Below, in pieces: positions 42,837 to 55,894 of a stretch of 64,000 nt of DNA (positions are counted from its first letter, which is position 1; every line of letters starts with the position of its first letter). The notes below the pieces were generated by a model. The model was not told where the DNA came from and searched no databases. It saw nothing but the letters and a program-made list of their open reading frames with translations. The position numbers were made by a program, and so were the translations under genes. The stretch comes from Sinonovacula constricta (Eukaryota > Mollusca > Bivalvia > Cardiida > Solecurtidae). The stretch lies in assembly GCA_007844125.1 (NCBI GenBank), contig CM017567.1, forward strand, positions 35,747,885 to 35,811,884, in the 5' to 3' direction.

Positions 42837-45800
42837 GAATGAGAGTGACAGTCAGAGTAAGAGTGAGAGTAAGGTTCAGAGTGAGGGTCAGAGTAAGGAT
42901 GAGAGTGAGGTCCAGAGTAAGGATGAGAGTGAGGTCCATTGTGAGGATGAGAGTGAGGGTCAGAACAAGGATGAGAGTAAGGGTCAGAATAAGGATGAGA
43001 GTGTGGTACAGAGTTAGGATGAGAGTGAGGTACAGAGTAAGGATGAGAGTGAGGTCCATTGTGAGGATGAGAGTGAGGGTCAGAGTTAGGATGAGAGTGA
43101 GGTCCAGAGTAAGGAGGAGAGTGAGGTCCATTGTGAAGATGAGAGTGAGGGTCAGAACAAGGATGAGAGTAAGGGTCAGAGTAAGGATGAGAGTGAGGTC
43201 CATTGTGAGGTTGAGAGTGAGGGTCAGAACAAGGATGAGAGTAAGGGTCAGAGTAAGGATGAGAGTGTGGTACAGAGTTAGGATGAGAGTGAGGTACAAA
43301 GTAAGGATGAAAGTGAGGTTCAGAGTAAGAATTAGAGTGAGGTACAGAGTAAGGAGGAGAGTGAGGTTCAGAGTAAGGATGAGAGTGAGGTACTGAGTGA
43401 CGGTGAGAGTGAGGTTCAGAGTAAGGATGAGAGTGATATTCAGAATAGGATGTGAGTAGGGTACAGAGTTAGGATGACATTGAGGTTCAGAGTAAGGATG
43501 AGAGTGAGTTACAGATTAAGGAGGAGAGTGAGAGTAAGGATCAGAGTAAGGAGGAGAGTGAGAGTGAGGATCAAAGTAAGGATGAGAGTGAGGTTCAGAG
43601 TAAGGATGAGAGTGAGGTTCAGAGTAAGGATGAGAGTGAGGTACAGAGTAAGGAGGAGAGTGAGGGTCATAGTAAGGATGAGTGTGTGGGTCAGAACAAG
43701 GATTAGAGTAAGGATGAGTGTGTGGTACAGAGTAAGGATGAAAGTGAGGTACAGCGTAAGGATGAGAGTGAGGTTCAGAGTAAGGATTAGAGTGAGGTTC
43801 AGAGTAAGGAGGAGAGTGAGGTTCAGAGGAAGGATGAGAGTGAGGGTAAGGGTAAGGATGAGAGTGTGGTACAGAGTAAGAATGAGAGTGAGGTTCAGAG
43901 TAGGGATTAGAGTGAGGTTCAGAGTAAGGATTAGAGTGAGGTACAGAGTAAGGATGAGAGTGAGGTTCAGAGTAAGGATTAGAGTGAGGTACAGAGAAAG
44001 GAGGAGAGTGAGGTTCAGAGGAAGGATGAGAGTGAGGGTAAGGGTAAGGATGAGAGTGAGGTACAGAGTAAGGATGAGAGTGAGGTTCAGAGTAAGGATA
44101 AGAGAGAGGTACAGAGTAAGAAGGAGAGTGAGGTTCAGAGGAAGGATGAGAGTGAGATTCAGAGTGAGGGTGAGAGTGAGGTTCAGAGTAAGGATGAGAG
44201 TGAGATACAGAGTAAGGAGGGGAGTGAGGGTCAGAGTATGGATGAGAGTGAGGTTAAGAGTAAGGATGAGAGTGAGGTACAGAGTAAGGAGGAGAGTGAG
44301 GTTCAGAGTAAGGATGAGAGTGAGGTACAGAGTGACGGTGAGAGTGAGGTTCAGAGTAAGGATGAGAGTGATGTTCAGAATAAGGATGAGAGTAAGGTAC
44401 AGAGTAAGGATGACAGTGATGTTCAGAGTAAGGATGAGAGTGAGGTACAGAGTAAGGATGAGAGTGAGGGTCAGGGTAAGGATGAGAGTGAGAGACAGAA
44501 TAAGGTACAGGTACGGAGGAGAGTGAGGTTCAGAATAAAGATGACAGTGTGGTTCACAGTGAGGATGAGAGTGAGGTTCAGAGTAAGGATAAGAGTGAGG
44601 TTCAGAGTAAGGATGAAAGTGAGGTTCAGAGTAAGGATAAAAGTGAGGTTCAGAGTAAGGATGAGAGTGAGGTTCAGAGTAAGGATGAGAGTGAGGTTCA
44701 GAGTAAGGATGAAAGTGAGGTTCAGAGTAAGGATAAAAGTGAGGTTCAGAGTAAGGATGAGAGTAAGGTTCAGAGTAAGGATGAAAGTGGGGTTCAGAGT
44801 AAGACTGAGGTACAGAGTATGGATGAGAGTGAGGTTCAGAGTAAAAGGGGGGAGTGAGGTCCATTGTGAGGATGAGAGTGAGGGTCAGAACAAGGATGAG
44901 AGTAAGGGTCAGAGTAAGGATGAGAGTGAGGTAGAGATTAAGGATGAGAGTGAGGTTCAGAGTAAGGATTAGAGTGAGGTACAGAGTAAGGAGGAGAGTG
45001 AGGTACAGAGAAAGGAGGAGAGTGAGGTTCAGAGTAAGGATGAGAGTGAGGTTCAGAGTAAGGATTAGAGTGAGGTACAGAGTAAGGAGGAAAGTGAGGT
45101 ACAGAGAAAGGATGAGAGTGAGGTTCAGAGTAAGGATGACAGTGAGGTTCAGAGTAAGGATGAGAGTGAGCGTAAGGGCGAGGAAGAGAGTGAGGTTCAG
45201 AGTGAGGAGGAGAGTGAGGTACAGAGAAAGGATGAGCTTAAGGTTCAGAGTTGTGGTTAGAGTTAGGTACAGAGAAAGGAGGAGAGTGAGGTACAGAGTG
45301 AGAGTGAGGTACAGAGTAAGGAGGAGAGTGAGGTATAGAGTAAGGATGAGAGTGAGTTACAGAGTAAGGAGGAGAGTGAGGTTCAGAGTTAGTAGGAGAG
45401 TGATGTTCAGAGTGAGGAGGAGAGTGAGGTACAGAGAAAGTATGAGCTTAAGGTTCAAAGTAGTGGTTACAGTGAGGTACAGAGTAAGGAGGAGATTGAG
45501 GTTCAGAGTAAGGACTAGAGTGAAGTACAGAGTAAGGCGGAGAGTGAGGTTCAGAGAAAGGATGGGCTTGAGGTTCAGAGTAGGGGTTAGAGTGAGGTAC
45601 AGAGAAAGGAGTAGAGTGAGGTTCAGAGTAAGGAGGAGAGTGAGTTACAAAGAAAGGAGGAGAGTGAGGTTCAGAGTAAGGATAAGAGTGAGGTACAGAG
45701 TAAGGAGGAGAGTGAGGGTCAGAGTATGGATGAGAGTGAGAGACAGAGTAAGGTACAGAGTACGGAGGAGAGTGAGGTTCAGAATAAAGATGAAAGTGTG

Positions 45801-46520
45801 GTTCACAGTGAGGATGAGAGTGAGGTTCAGAGTAAGGATGAGAGTGAGGTTCAGAGTAAGGATGAAAGTGAGGTTCAGAGTAAGGATAAAAGTGAGGTTC
45901 AGAGTAAGGATGAGAGTAAGGTTCAGAGTAAGGATGAAAGTGGGGTTCAGAGTAAGACTGAGGTACAGAGTATGGATGAGAGTGAGGTTCAGAGTAAAGG
46001 GGGGAGTGAGGTCCATTGTGAGGATGAGAGTGAGCGTCAGAACAATGATGAGAGTAAGGGTCAGAGTAAGGATGAGAGTGAGGTAGAGATTAAGGATGAG
46101 AGTGAGGTTCGTAGTAAGGATTAGAGTGAGGTACAGAGTAGGGAGGAGAGTGAGGTACAGAGAAAGGAGGAGAGTGAGGTTCAGAGTAAGGATGAGAGTG
46201 AGGTACAGAGTAAGGATTAGAGTGAGGTACAGAGTAAGGAGGAAAGTGAGGTACAGAGAAAGGATGAGAGTGAGGTTCAGAGTAAGGACTAGAGTGAAGT
46301 ACAGAGTAAGGAGGAGAGTGAGGTTCAGAGAAAGTATGAGCTTGAGGTTCAGAGTAGGGGTTAGAGTGAGGTACAGAGAAAGGAGTAGAGTGAGGTTCAG
46401 AGTAAGGAGGAGAGTGAGTTACAGAGAAAGGAGGAGAGTGAGGTTCAGAGAAAGGATGAGCTTGAGGTTCAGAGTATGGGTTACAGTGAGGTACAGAGTA
46501 AGGAGAAGAGTGAGGTTCAC

Positions 46521-46551
<31 letters not shown>

Positions 46552-47476
46552 TTCAGAGTAAGGAGGAGAGTGAGGTTCAGAGTAAGGAGGAGATTGGGGT
46601 ACAGAGTTAGGAGGTGTGTGGTGAGGTACAGAAGAGTGAGGTTCACAGTAAGAGTGAGAGTGAGAGTGAGGTTCAGAGTAAGGAGGAGAGTTAGGTTCAG
46701 AGTAAGGAGGAGAGTGAGGTACAGAGTAAGGAGGAAAGTGAGGTACAGAGAAAGGAGGAGAGTGAGGTTCAGAGTAAGGATGAGAGTGAGGGTAATGGTG
46801 AGGATGAGAGTGAGGTACAGAGTAAGGATGTGAGTGAGATTCAGAGTAAGGATGAGAGTGAGATACAGAGTAAGGAGGAGAGTGAGGTACAGAGTAAGGA
46901 GGAGAGTGGGGTACAGAGAAAGGAGGAGAGTGGGGTTCAGAGAAAGGAGGAGAGTGGGGTTGAGAGTAAGGAGGAGAGTGGGGTACAGAGTAAGGATGAG
47001 AGTGAGGTACAGAGTGAGGAGGAGAGTGAGGTACAGAGAAAGGAGGAGAGTGAGGTACAGAGTAAGGATGAGAGTGAGGGTGAGGTTGAGGATGAGTGGA
47101 GAGTGAGGTTCAGAGTGAGAGTGAGGTACAGAGTAAGGAGGAGAGTGAGGTACAGAGTAAGGATGAGAGTGAGGCTAAGGGTGAGGAAGAGATGAGAGTG
47201 AGGTTCAGACTGAGAGTGAGGTTCAGACTGAGAGTGAGGTACAGAGTATAGAGGAGAGTGAGGTACAGAGTAAGGAGGAGAGTGAGGTTCAGAGAAAAGA
47301 TGAGCTTGAGGTTCAGAGTAGGGCTTAGACTGAGGTACAGAGTAAGGAGGAGTGTGAGGTTCAGAGTGAGAGTGAGGTACAGAGTAAGGAGAAGAGTGAG
47401 GTTCAGAGTGAGAGTGAGATTGAGGTACAGAGTAAGGAGGAGAGTGAGGTTCAGAGTGAGAGTGAGAGTGGGGTAC

Positions 47477-47509
<33 letters not shown>

Positions 47510-50500
47510 TTCAGAGTGAGAGTGAGAGTGAGGTACAGAGTGAGAGTGAGAGTGAGGTACAGAGTAAGGAGGAGAGTAAGGTACAGAGAAAGGAGGAGAG
47601 TGAGGTACAGAGTGAGAGTGAGATTGACGTACAGAGTAAGGAGGAGAGTGAGGTACAGAGTGAGAGTGGGAGTGACGTACAGAGAAAGGAGGAGAGTGTG
47701 GTACAGAGTGAGAGTGAGAGTGACGTACAGAGTAAGGAGGAGAGTTAGGTACCGAGTGAGAGTGAGAGTGACGTACAGAGTAAGGAGGAGAGTGACGTAC
47801 AGAGTAAGGAGGAGAGTGAGGTACAGAGTGAGAGTGAGAGTGACGTACAGAGAAAGGAGGAGAGTGAGGTACCGAGTAAGGAGGAGAGTGAGGTACAGAG
47901 TGAGAGTGAGAGTGACGTACAGAGTAAGGAGGAGAGTGAGGTACAGAGTGAGAGTGAGAGTGACGTACAGAGAAAGGAGGAGAGTGAGGTACAGAGTGAG
48001 AGTGAGAGTGACGTACAGAGAAAGGAGGAGAGTGAGGTTCAGAGTGAGAGTGAGAGTGAGGTACCGAGTGAGAGTGAGAGTGACGTACAGAGTAAGGAGG
48101 AGAGTGAGGTACAGAGTGAGAGTGAGAGTGACGTATAGAGAAAGGATGAGAGTGAGGTTCAGAGTGAGAGTGAGAGTGAGGTACCGAGTGAGAGTGAGAG
48201 TGACGTACAGAGTAAGGAGGAGAGTGACGTACAGAGTAAGGAGGAGAGTGAGGTACAGAGTGAGAGTGACGTACAGAGAAAGGAAGAGAGTGAGGTACAT
48301 AGTGAGAGTGAGAGTGACGTACAGAGTAAGGAGGAGAGTGAGGTACAGAGTGAGACTGAGAGTGAGGTACCGAGTGAGAGTGAGAGTGACGTACAGAGTA
48401 AGGATGAGAGTGAGGTACAGAGTGAGAGTGAGAGTGACGTATAGAGAAAGGATGAGAGTGAGGTTCAGAGTGAGAGTGAGAGTGAGGTACCGAGTGAGAG
48501 TGAGAGTGACGTACAGAGTAAGGATGAGAGTGAGGTACAGCGTGAGAGTGAGAGTGACGTATAGAGAAAGGATGAGAGTGAGGTTCAGAGTGAGAGTGAG
48601 AGTGAGGTACCGAGTGAGAGTGAGAGTGACGTACAGAGTAAGGAGGAGAGTGACGTACAGAGTAAGGAGGAGAGTGTGGTACAGAGTGAGAGTGAGAGTG
48701 ACGTACAGAGAAAGGAGGAGAGTGAGGTACATAGTGAGAGTGAGAGTGTGGTACAGAGTAAGGAGGAGAGTGAGGTACAGAGTAAGGAGGAGATTGAGAT
48801 TCAGAGTAAGTAGGAGAGTGAGGTACAGAGTGAGGTACCGAGTGAGAGTGAGAGTGACGTATAGAGAAAGGAGGAGAGTGAGGTACAGAGTGAGAGTGAG
48901 AGTGACGTACAGAGTAAGGAGGAGAGTGAGGTACAGAGTGAGAGTGAGAGTGAGGTACCGAGTGAGAGTGAGAGTGACGTACAGAGTAAGGATGAGAGTG
49001 AGGTACAGAGTGAGAGTGAGAGTGACGTATAGAGAAAGGATGAGAGTGAGGTTCAGAGTGAGAGTGAGAGTGAGGTACCGAGTGAGAGTGAGAGTGACGT
49101 ACAGAGTAAGGAGGAGAGTGACGTACAGAGTAAGGAGGAGAGTGAGGTACAGAGTGAGAGTGAGAGTGACGTACAGAGAAAGGAGGAGAGTGAGGTACAT
49201 AGTGAGAGTGAGAGTGTGGTACAGAGTAAGGAGGAGAGTGAGGTACAGAGTAAGGAGGAGAGTGAGATTCAGAGTAAGTAGGAGAGTGAGGTTCAGAGTG
49301 AGGAGGAGAGTGAGGTACAGAGAAAGGATGAGCTTAAGGTTCAGAGTAGTGGTAAGAGTGAGGTACAGAGTAAGGAGGAGAGTGAGGTTCAGAGTAAGGA
49401 GGAGAGTGAGGTACAGAGTAAGGAGGAGAGTGAGGTTCAGAGAAAGGATGAGCTTAAGGTTCAGAGTAGGGGTTAGAGTGAGGTACAGAGTACGGAGGAG
49501 AGTGAGGTTCAGAGAAAGGATGAGCTTAAGGTTCAGAGTAGTGGTTAGAGTGAGATACAGAGTAAGGAGGAGAGTGACGTACAGAGTAAGGAGGAGAGTG
49601 AGGTACAGAGTGAGAGTGAGAGTGACGTACAGAGTAAGGAGGAGAGTGAGGTACAGAGTGAGAGTGAGAGTGAGGTACCGAGTGAGAGTGAGAGTGACGT
49701 ACAGAGTAAGGATGAGAGTGAGGTACAGAGTGAGAGTGAGAGTGACGTATAGAGAAAGGATGAGAGTGAGGTTCAGAGTGAGAGTGAGAGTGAGGTACCG
49801 AGTGAGAGTGAGAGTGACGTACAGAGTAAGGAGGAGAGTGACGTACAGAGTAAGGAGGAGAGTGAGGTACAGAGTGAGAGTGAGAGTGACGTACAGAGAA
49901 AGGAGGAGAGTGAGGTACATAGTGAGAGTGAGAGTGTGGTACAGAGTAAGGAGGAGAGTGAGGTACAGAGTAAGGAGGAGAGTGAGATTCAGAGTAAGTA
50001 GGAGAGTGAGGTTCAGAGTGAGGAGGAGAGTGAGGTACAGAGAAAGGATGAGCTTAAGGTTCAGAGTAGTGGTAAGAGTGAGGTACAGAGTAAGGAGGAG
50101 AGTGAGGTTCAGAGTAAGGAGGAGAGTGAGGTACAGAGTAAGGAGGAGAGTGAGGTTCAGAGAAAGGATGAGCTTAAGGTTCAGAGTAGGGGTTAGAGTG
50201 AGGTACAGAGTAAGGAGGAGAGTGAGGTTCAGAGAAAGGATGAGCTTAAGGTTCAGAGTAGTGGTTAGAGTGAGGTACAGAGTAAGGAGGAGAGTGAGGT
50301 ACAGAGTAAGGATGAGAGTGAGGTACAGAGTGAGAGTGAGAGTGACGTACAGAGAAAGGAGGAGAGTGAGGTACATAGTGAGAGTGAGAGTGTGGTACAG
50401 AGTAAGGAGGAGAGTGTGGTACAGATTAAGGAGGAGAGTGAGATTCAGAGTAAGTAGGAGAGTGAGGTACAGAGTGAGGTACCGAGTGAGAGTGAGAGTG

Positions 50501-53500
50501 ACGTATAGAGAAAGGAGGAGAGTGAGGTACAGAGTGAGAGTGAGAGTGAGGTACCGAGTGAGAGTGAGAGTGACGTATAGAGAAAGGAGGAGAGTGAGGT
50601 ACAGAGTGAGAGTGAGAGTGACGTACAGAGTAAGGAGGAGAGTGAGGTACAGAGTGAGAGTGAGAGTGAGGTACCGAGTGAGAGTGAGAGTGACGTACAG
50701 AGTAAGGATGAGAGTGAGGTACAGAGTGAGAGTGAGAGTGACGTATAGAGAAAGGATGAGAGTGAGGTTCAGAGTGAGAGTGAGAGTGAGGTACCGAGTG
50801 AGAGTGAGAGTGACGTACAGAGTAAGGAGGAGAGTGACGTACAGAGTAAGGAGGAGAGTGAGGTACAGAGTGAGAGTGAGAGTGACGTACAGAGAAAGGA
50901 GAAGAGTGAGGTACATAGTGAGAGTGAGAGTGTGGTACAGAGTAAGGAGGAGAGTGAGGTACAGAGTAAGGAGGAGAGTGAGATTCAGAGTAAGTAGGAG
51001 ACTGAGGTTCAGAGTGAGGAGGAGAGTGAGGTACAGAGAAAGGATGAGCTTAAGGTTCAGAGTAGTGGTAAGAGTGAGGTACAGAGTAAGGAGGAGAGTG
51101 AGGTTCAGAGTAAGGAGGAGAGTGAGGTACAGAGTAAGGAGGAGAGTGAGGTTCAGAGAAAGGATGAGCTTAAGGTTCAGAGTAGGGGTTAGAGTGAGGT
51201 ACAGAGTAAGGAGGAGAGTGAGGTTCAGAGAAAGGATGAGCTTAAGGTTCAGAGTAGTGGTTAGAGTGAGGTACAGAGTAAGGAGGAGAGTGACGTTCAG
51301 AGTAAGGAAGAGAGTAAGGTACAGAGAAAGGAGGAGAGTGAGGTTCCGAGAAAGAATGAACTTGAGGTTCAAAGTAGGGGTTACAGTGAGGAACATAGTA
51401 AGGAGGAGAGTGAGGTTCACAGTAAGAGTGAGAGTGAGAGTGAGGTACAGAGTTAGGAGGTGTGTAAGGTACAGAGTAAGGATGAGCTTGAGGTTCAGAG
51501 TAGGGGTAACAGTGAGGTACAGAGAAAGGAGGAGAGTGAGGTACAGAGTAAGGAGGAGAGTGAGGTACAGAGAAAGGATAAGAGTGAGGTACAGAGAAAG
51601 GAGGAGAGTGAGGTACAGAGTAAGTAGGAGAGTGAGGTACAGAGAAAGAAGGAGAGTGAGGTACAGAGAAAGGAGGAGAGTGAGATACAGAGAAAGGAGG
51701 TGAGTGAGGTTCAGAGAAAGGATGAGCTTAAGGTTCAGAGTAGGGGTTAGAGTGAGGTACAGAGTAAGGAGGAGAGTGAGGTTCAGAGAAAGGATGAGCT
51801 TAAGGTTCAGAGTAGTGGTTAGAGTGAGGTACAGAGTAAGGAGGAGAGTGACGTACAGAGTAAGGAGGAGAGTGAGGTACAGAGTGAGAGTGAGAGTGAC
51901 GTACAGAGTAAGGAGGAGAGTGAGGTACAGAGTGAGAGTGAGAGTGAGGTACCGAGTGAGAGTGAGAGTGACGTACAGAGTAAGGATGAGAGTGAGGTAC
52001 AGAGTGAGAGTGAGAGTGACGTATAGAGAAAGGATGAGAGTGAGGTTCAGAGTGAGAATGAGAGTGAGGTACCGAGTGAGAGTGAGAGTGACGTACAGAG
52101 TAAGGAGGAGAGTGACGTACAGCGTAAGGAGGAGAGTGAGGTACAGAGTGAGAGTGAGAGTGACGTACAGAGAAAGGAGGAGAGTGAGGTACATAGTGAG
52201 AGTGAGAGTGTGGTACAGAGTAAGGAGGAGAGTGAGGTACAGAGTAAGGAGGAGAGTGAGATTCAGAGTAAGTAGGAGAGTGAGGTTCAGAGTGAGGAGG
52301 AGAGTGAGGTACAGAGAAAGGATGAGCTTAAGGTTCAGAGTAGTGGTAAGAGTGAGGTACAGAGTAAGGAGGAGAGTGAGGTTCAGAGTAAGGAGGAGAG
52401 TGAGGTACAGAGTAAGGAGGAGAGTGAGGTTCAGAGAAAGGATGAGCTTAAGGTTCAGAGTAGGGGTTAGAGTGAGGTACAGAGTAAGGAGGAGAGTGAG
52501 GTTCAGAGAAAGGATGAGCTTAAGGTTCAGAGTAGTGGTTAGAGTGAGGTACAGAGTAAGGAGGAGAGTGAGGTACAGAGTAAGGATGAGAGTGAGGTAC
52601 AGAGTGAGAGTGAGAGTGACGTACAGAGAAAGGAGGAGAGTGAGGTACATAGTGAGAGTGAGAGTGTGGTACAGAGTAAGGAGGAGAGTGAGGTACAGAT
52701 TAAGGAGGAGAGTGAGATTCAGAGTAAGTAGGAGAGTGAGGTACAGAGTGAGGTACCGAGTGAGAGTGAGAGTGACGTATAGAGAAAGGAGGAGAGTGAG
52801 GTACAGAGTGAGAGTGAGAGTGAGGTACCGAGTGAGAGTGAGAGTGACGTATAGAGAAAGGAGGAGAGTGAGGTACAGAGTGAGAGTGAGAGTGACGTAC
52901 AGAGTAAGGAGGAGAGTGAGGTACAGAGTGAGAGTGAGAGTGAGGTACCGAGTGAGAGTGAGAGTGACGTACAGAGTAAGGATGAGAGTGAGGTACAGAG
53001 TGAGAGTGAGAGTGACGTATAGAGAAAGGATGAGAGTGAGGTTCAGAGTGAGAGTGAGAGTGAGGTACCGAGTGAGAGTGAGAGTGACGTACAGAGTAAG
53101 GAGGAGAGTGACGTACAGAGTAAGGAGGAGAGTGAGGTACAGAGTGAGAGTGAGAGTGACGTACAGAGAAAGGAGGAGAGTGAGGTACATAGTGAGAGTG
53201 AGAGTGTGGTACAGAGTAAGGAGGAGAGTGAGGTACAGAGTAAGGAGGAGAGTGAGATTCAGAGTAAGTAGGAGACTGAGGTTCAGAGTGAGGAGGAGAG
53301 TGAGGTACAGAGAAAGGATGAGCTTAAGGTTCAGAGTAGTGGTAAGAGTGAGGTACAGAGTAAGGAGGAGAGTGAGGTTCAGAGTAAGGAGGAGAGTGAG
53401 GTACAGAGTAAGGAGGAGAGTGAGGTTCAGAGAAAGGATGAGCTTAAGGTTCAGAGTAGGGGTTAGAGTGAGGTACAGAGTAAGGAGGAGAGTGAGGTTC

Positions 53501-54908
53501 AGAGAAAGGATGAGCTTAAGGTTCAGAGTAGTGGTTAGAGTGAGGTACAGAGTAAGGAGGAGAGTGAGGTTCAGAGTAAGGAAGAGAGTAAGGTACAGAG
53601 AAAGGAGGAGAGTGAGGTTCCGAGAAAGAATGAACTTGAGGTTCAAAGTAGGGGTTACAGTGAGGAACATAGTAAGGAGGAGAGTGAGGTTCACAGTAAG
53701 AGTGAGAGTGAGAGTGAGGTACAGAGTTAGGAGGTGTGTAAGGTACAGAGTAAGGATGAGCTTGAGGTTCAGAGTAGGGGTAACAGTGAGGTACAGAGAA
53801 AGGAGGAGAGTGAGGTACAGAGTAAGGAGGAGAGTGAGGTACAGAGAAAGGATAAGAGTGAGGTACAGAGAAAGGAGGAGAGTGAGGTACAGAGTAAGTA
53901 GGAGAGTGAGGTACAGAGAAAGAAGGAGAGTGAGGTACAGAGAAAGGAGGAGAGTGAGATACAGAGAAAGGAGGTGAGTGAGGTTCAGAGTAAAGATGAG
54001 AGTGAGGGTAAGGGTGAGAATGAGAGTGAGGTACAGAGTAATGATGTGAGTGAGGTTCAGAGTAAGGAGGAGAGGGAGGTACAGAGTAAGGATGTGAGTG
54101 AGGTACAGAGTGAGGAGGAGAGTGAGGTACAGAGAAAGGAGGAGAGTGAGGTTCAGAGTAAGGATGAGAGTGAAGGTAAGGGTGAGGATGAGAGTGAGGT
54201 ACAGAGTAAGGATGTGAGTGAGGTTCAGAGTAAGGATTAGAGTGGGATACAGAGTAAGGAGGAGAGTGGGGTACAGAGAATGGAGGAGAGTGAGGTACAG
54301 AGTAAGGATGAGAGAGAGGTTCAGAGTAAGGATGAGAGTGAGGTACAGAGTGAGGAGGAGAGTGAGGTACAGAGAAAGGAGGAGAGTGAGGTACAGAGAA
54401 AGGAGGAGAGTGAGGTTCAGTGTAAGGATGAGAGTGAGGTTCAGAGAAACGATGAGAGTGAGGTTCAGAGTAAGGATGAGTGTGAGTGTAAGAGTAAGGA
54501 TAAAAGTGAGAATCAGAGTAAGGATGAGAGTGATGTTCAGAGAAAGGATGAGCTTGAGGTTCAGAGTATCGAGGAGAGTGGGGTTCAGAGTAAGGAGGAG
54601 AGTAAGGTTCAGTGTAAGGATGAAAATCAGGTTCAGTGTAAGGATGAGAGTGAGGTTAAGAGTAAGGATTAAAGTGAGGATCAGTGTAAGGATGAGAGTG
54701 AGGTTCAGAGAAAGGAGGAGAGTGAGGTTCAGAGTAAGGAGGAGAGTGGGGTACAGAGTGAGGAGGAGAGTGGGGTTCAGAGTAAGGATGAGAGTGAGGT
54801 ACAGAGTAAGGATGAGAGTGAGGTTCAGAGTAAGGAGGAGAGTGAGGTACAGAGTAAGGATGAGAGTGAGGTACAGAGTGAGGATGAGAATGAGGTTCAG
54901 ACTAAGGA
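42837..54908. repeat. 12-kb minisatellite of 12/24-bp units
   Basis: About 12 kb of alternating 12-mers GAGAGTGAGGT(A/T) and (C)AGAGTAAGGA(T/G), giving a 24-bp unit, about 500 copies. Sub-regions differ: 42.8-47 kb is rich in GAT and GTTCAG units, 47.3-54 kb in GAGAGTGACGTACAG units. Because 24 is a multiple of 3 and most frames lack stop codons, very long ORFs appear, including a 2639-codon minus-strand frame (47110..55029) of L-T-L-Y type and plus-strand R-V-R-Y and S-E-V-Q-S-K types. They have no domain structure and are treated as shadows. Confidence 0.97.
49441..53988. repeat. 2274-bp tandem duplication inside the minisatellite
   Basis: Rare variants recur 2274 bp apart: TAAGTAGGAG at 49995/52269 and 50991/53265, AGTTAGGAGGTGTG at 51451/53725, and AGAAAGGATGAGC at 49441/51715. 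Copies are about 49441..51714 and 51715..53988 and look nearly identical over whole lines. A second, older step of 720 bp (30 units) links 49275 and 49995. Confidence 0.9.
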
Positions 54909-55029
54909 CATGAGTGCAGGAACAACCAATGACGGGAAACCTTTCAGTGCCCGGACGCCTTTGATCGGTCTTGGTAATTTCCATAGTTACTTTCTCGCAG
55001 ACATCGCTCTGTCTCAGTTTACAAGCCAT
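54908..55029 (-). pseudogene. Cys-containing coding fragment abutting the minisatellite
   Basis: On the minus strand, ATG at 55029 opens about 40 non-repetitive codons with MACKLRQSDVCEKVTMEI, then RFPVIGCSCTHV, before the frame enters the minisatellite. The ending PVxGCxC after an isolated upstream Cys resembles the C-terminal cystine-knot segment of IL-17-like cytokines, which normally stop soon after it. A stop lies 15 bases upstream of the ATG. It may be the last exon of an IL-17-like gene whose stop was lost, or a chance resemblance. No upstream exons were found. Confidence 0.25.
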
Positions 55030-55559
55030 AAAGGTTGTGTTTTACGATTATGTTGAAATGCTCTATAGTCATGTAATATAATACGATTGAAATTTGAATT
55101 GCGATGGAAAAAAACAGATTTCTTAGAAACGGAGATCCGCCCATTATCACAACCTTTCTATTTTTAATGCTTATCTCTTTGGTTATTGGCTTTTACGCAG
55201 ACGAATAATTTGGACATCGGCTTATTTTTCCATACTGAATTCAATATTGACCGAGACACATTTCTAGCAACATGTTGGTGCGTAAAAATGTATTAGGAAG
55301 TTAGCTTTAACATGAGTTTGTGTGTATTCGTAAGGGTTTTCAAGTTATCTACTCGGCTATGATTCAACGAATGGAAGAATAACATTGGATTTAACAGAAT
55401 TGTTAAGAACTATAACTGTCTAAAATTATAGATTATAACATTTTACTAAGGTAAGATGCTAGTTTTTCAATGATTTAAGTTTTGTTGTTGGCTGTTTTTA
55501 CAACTGCTTTTCTCCCTTTGGTATTTTTGTAATTTTAGTTGTATATTCGATTTTATTTT
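55030..55559. other. Intergenic, no feature seen
   Basis: AT-rich flank of the minisatellite. No repeat unit or exon is supported. Confidence 0.4.
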
Positions 55560-55561
55560 CA

Positions 55562-55745
55562 TCTTGAGCCAATATCAACTTCTTTCAACAAGCCACTTCC
55601 TGGGAAGAACCAGTATTCACCTAAAGGTACCTGCAGCAATGTGCTTTTCTTGCACAAGGACTAGCGCATCGTGGTCGGCCGGGCGGTTTCGAACCCGGAT
55701 CCCTCCTAGTTCAGCAACTTAACCACTGGACCACTAAAACTAACT
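55562..55745 (-). repeat. tRNA-derived SINE-like element
   Basis: On the minus strand an A-box-like TGGTCCAGTGGTTAAG is followed at tRNA-like distance by a B-box GGTTCGAAACC. A non-tRNA body (GTGCAAGAAAAGCACATTGC, TGCAGGTACCTTTAGGTGAA) comes next. The anticodon arm does not fold, so this is a SINE head, not a tRNA gene. Confidence 0.6.
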
Positions 55746-55894
55746 GACTGTATCGTGTTGTTTTGTTGTTGTTGTTGTTTTGTTTTGTTTGTTGTTGTTT
55801 TTTCTTGTGGATGGGGGTGGGGGCGGGGTTCGGTAATTACATCAGGTAATTATAAGTCATTGTCATATGTATCAAATATGTTTTATATTCAGTT

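Noticed and set aside
42830..54913. Plus-strand Arg/Val-rich and Ser-Glu-Val-Gln-rich ORFs
   Set aside because: They are shadows of the same minisatellite, and several use GTG or TTG as start.
47110..55029. 2639-residue minus-strand protein
   Set aside because: It is a translation of the 24-bp minisatellite with no domain or codon signature. Only the first 40 codons are non-repetitive, and they are listed separately.
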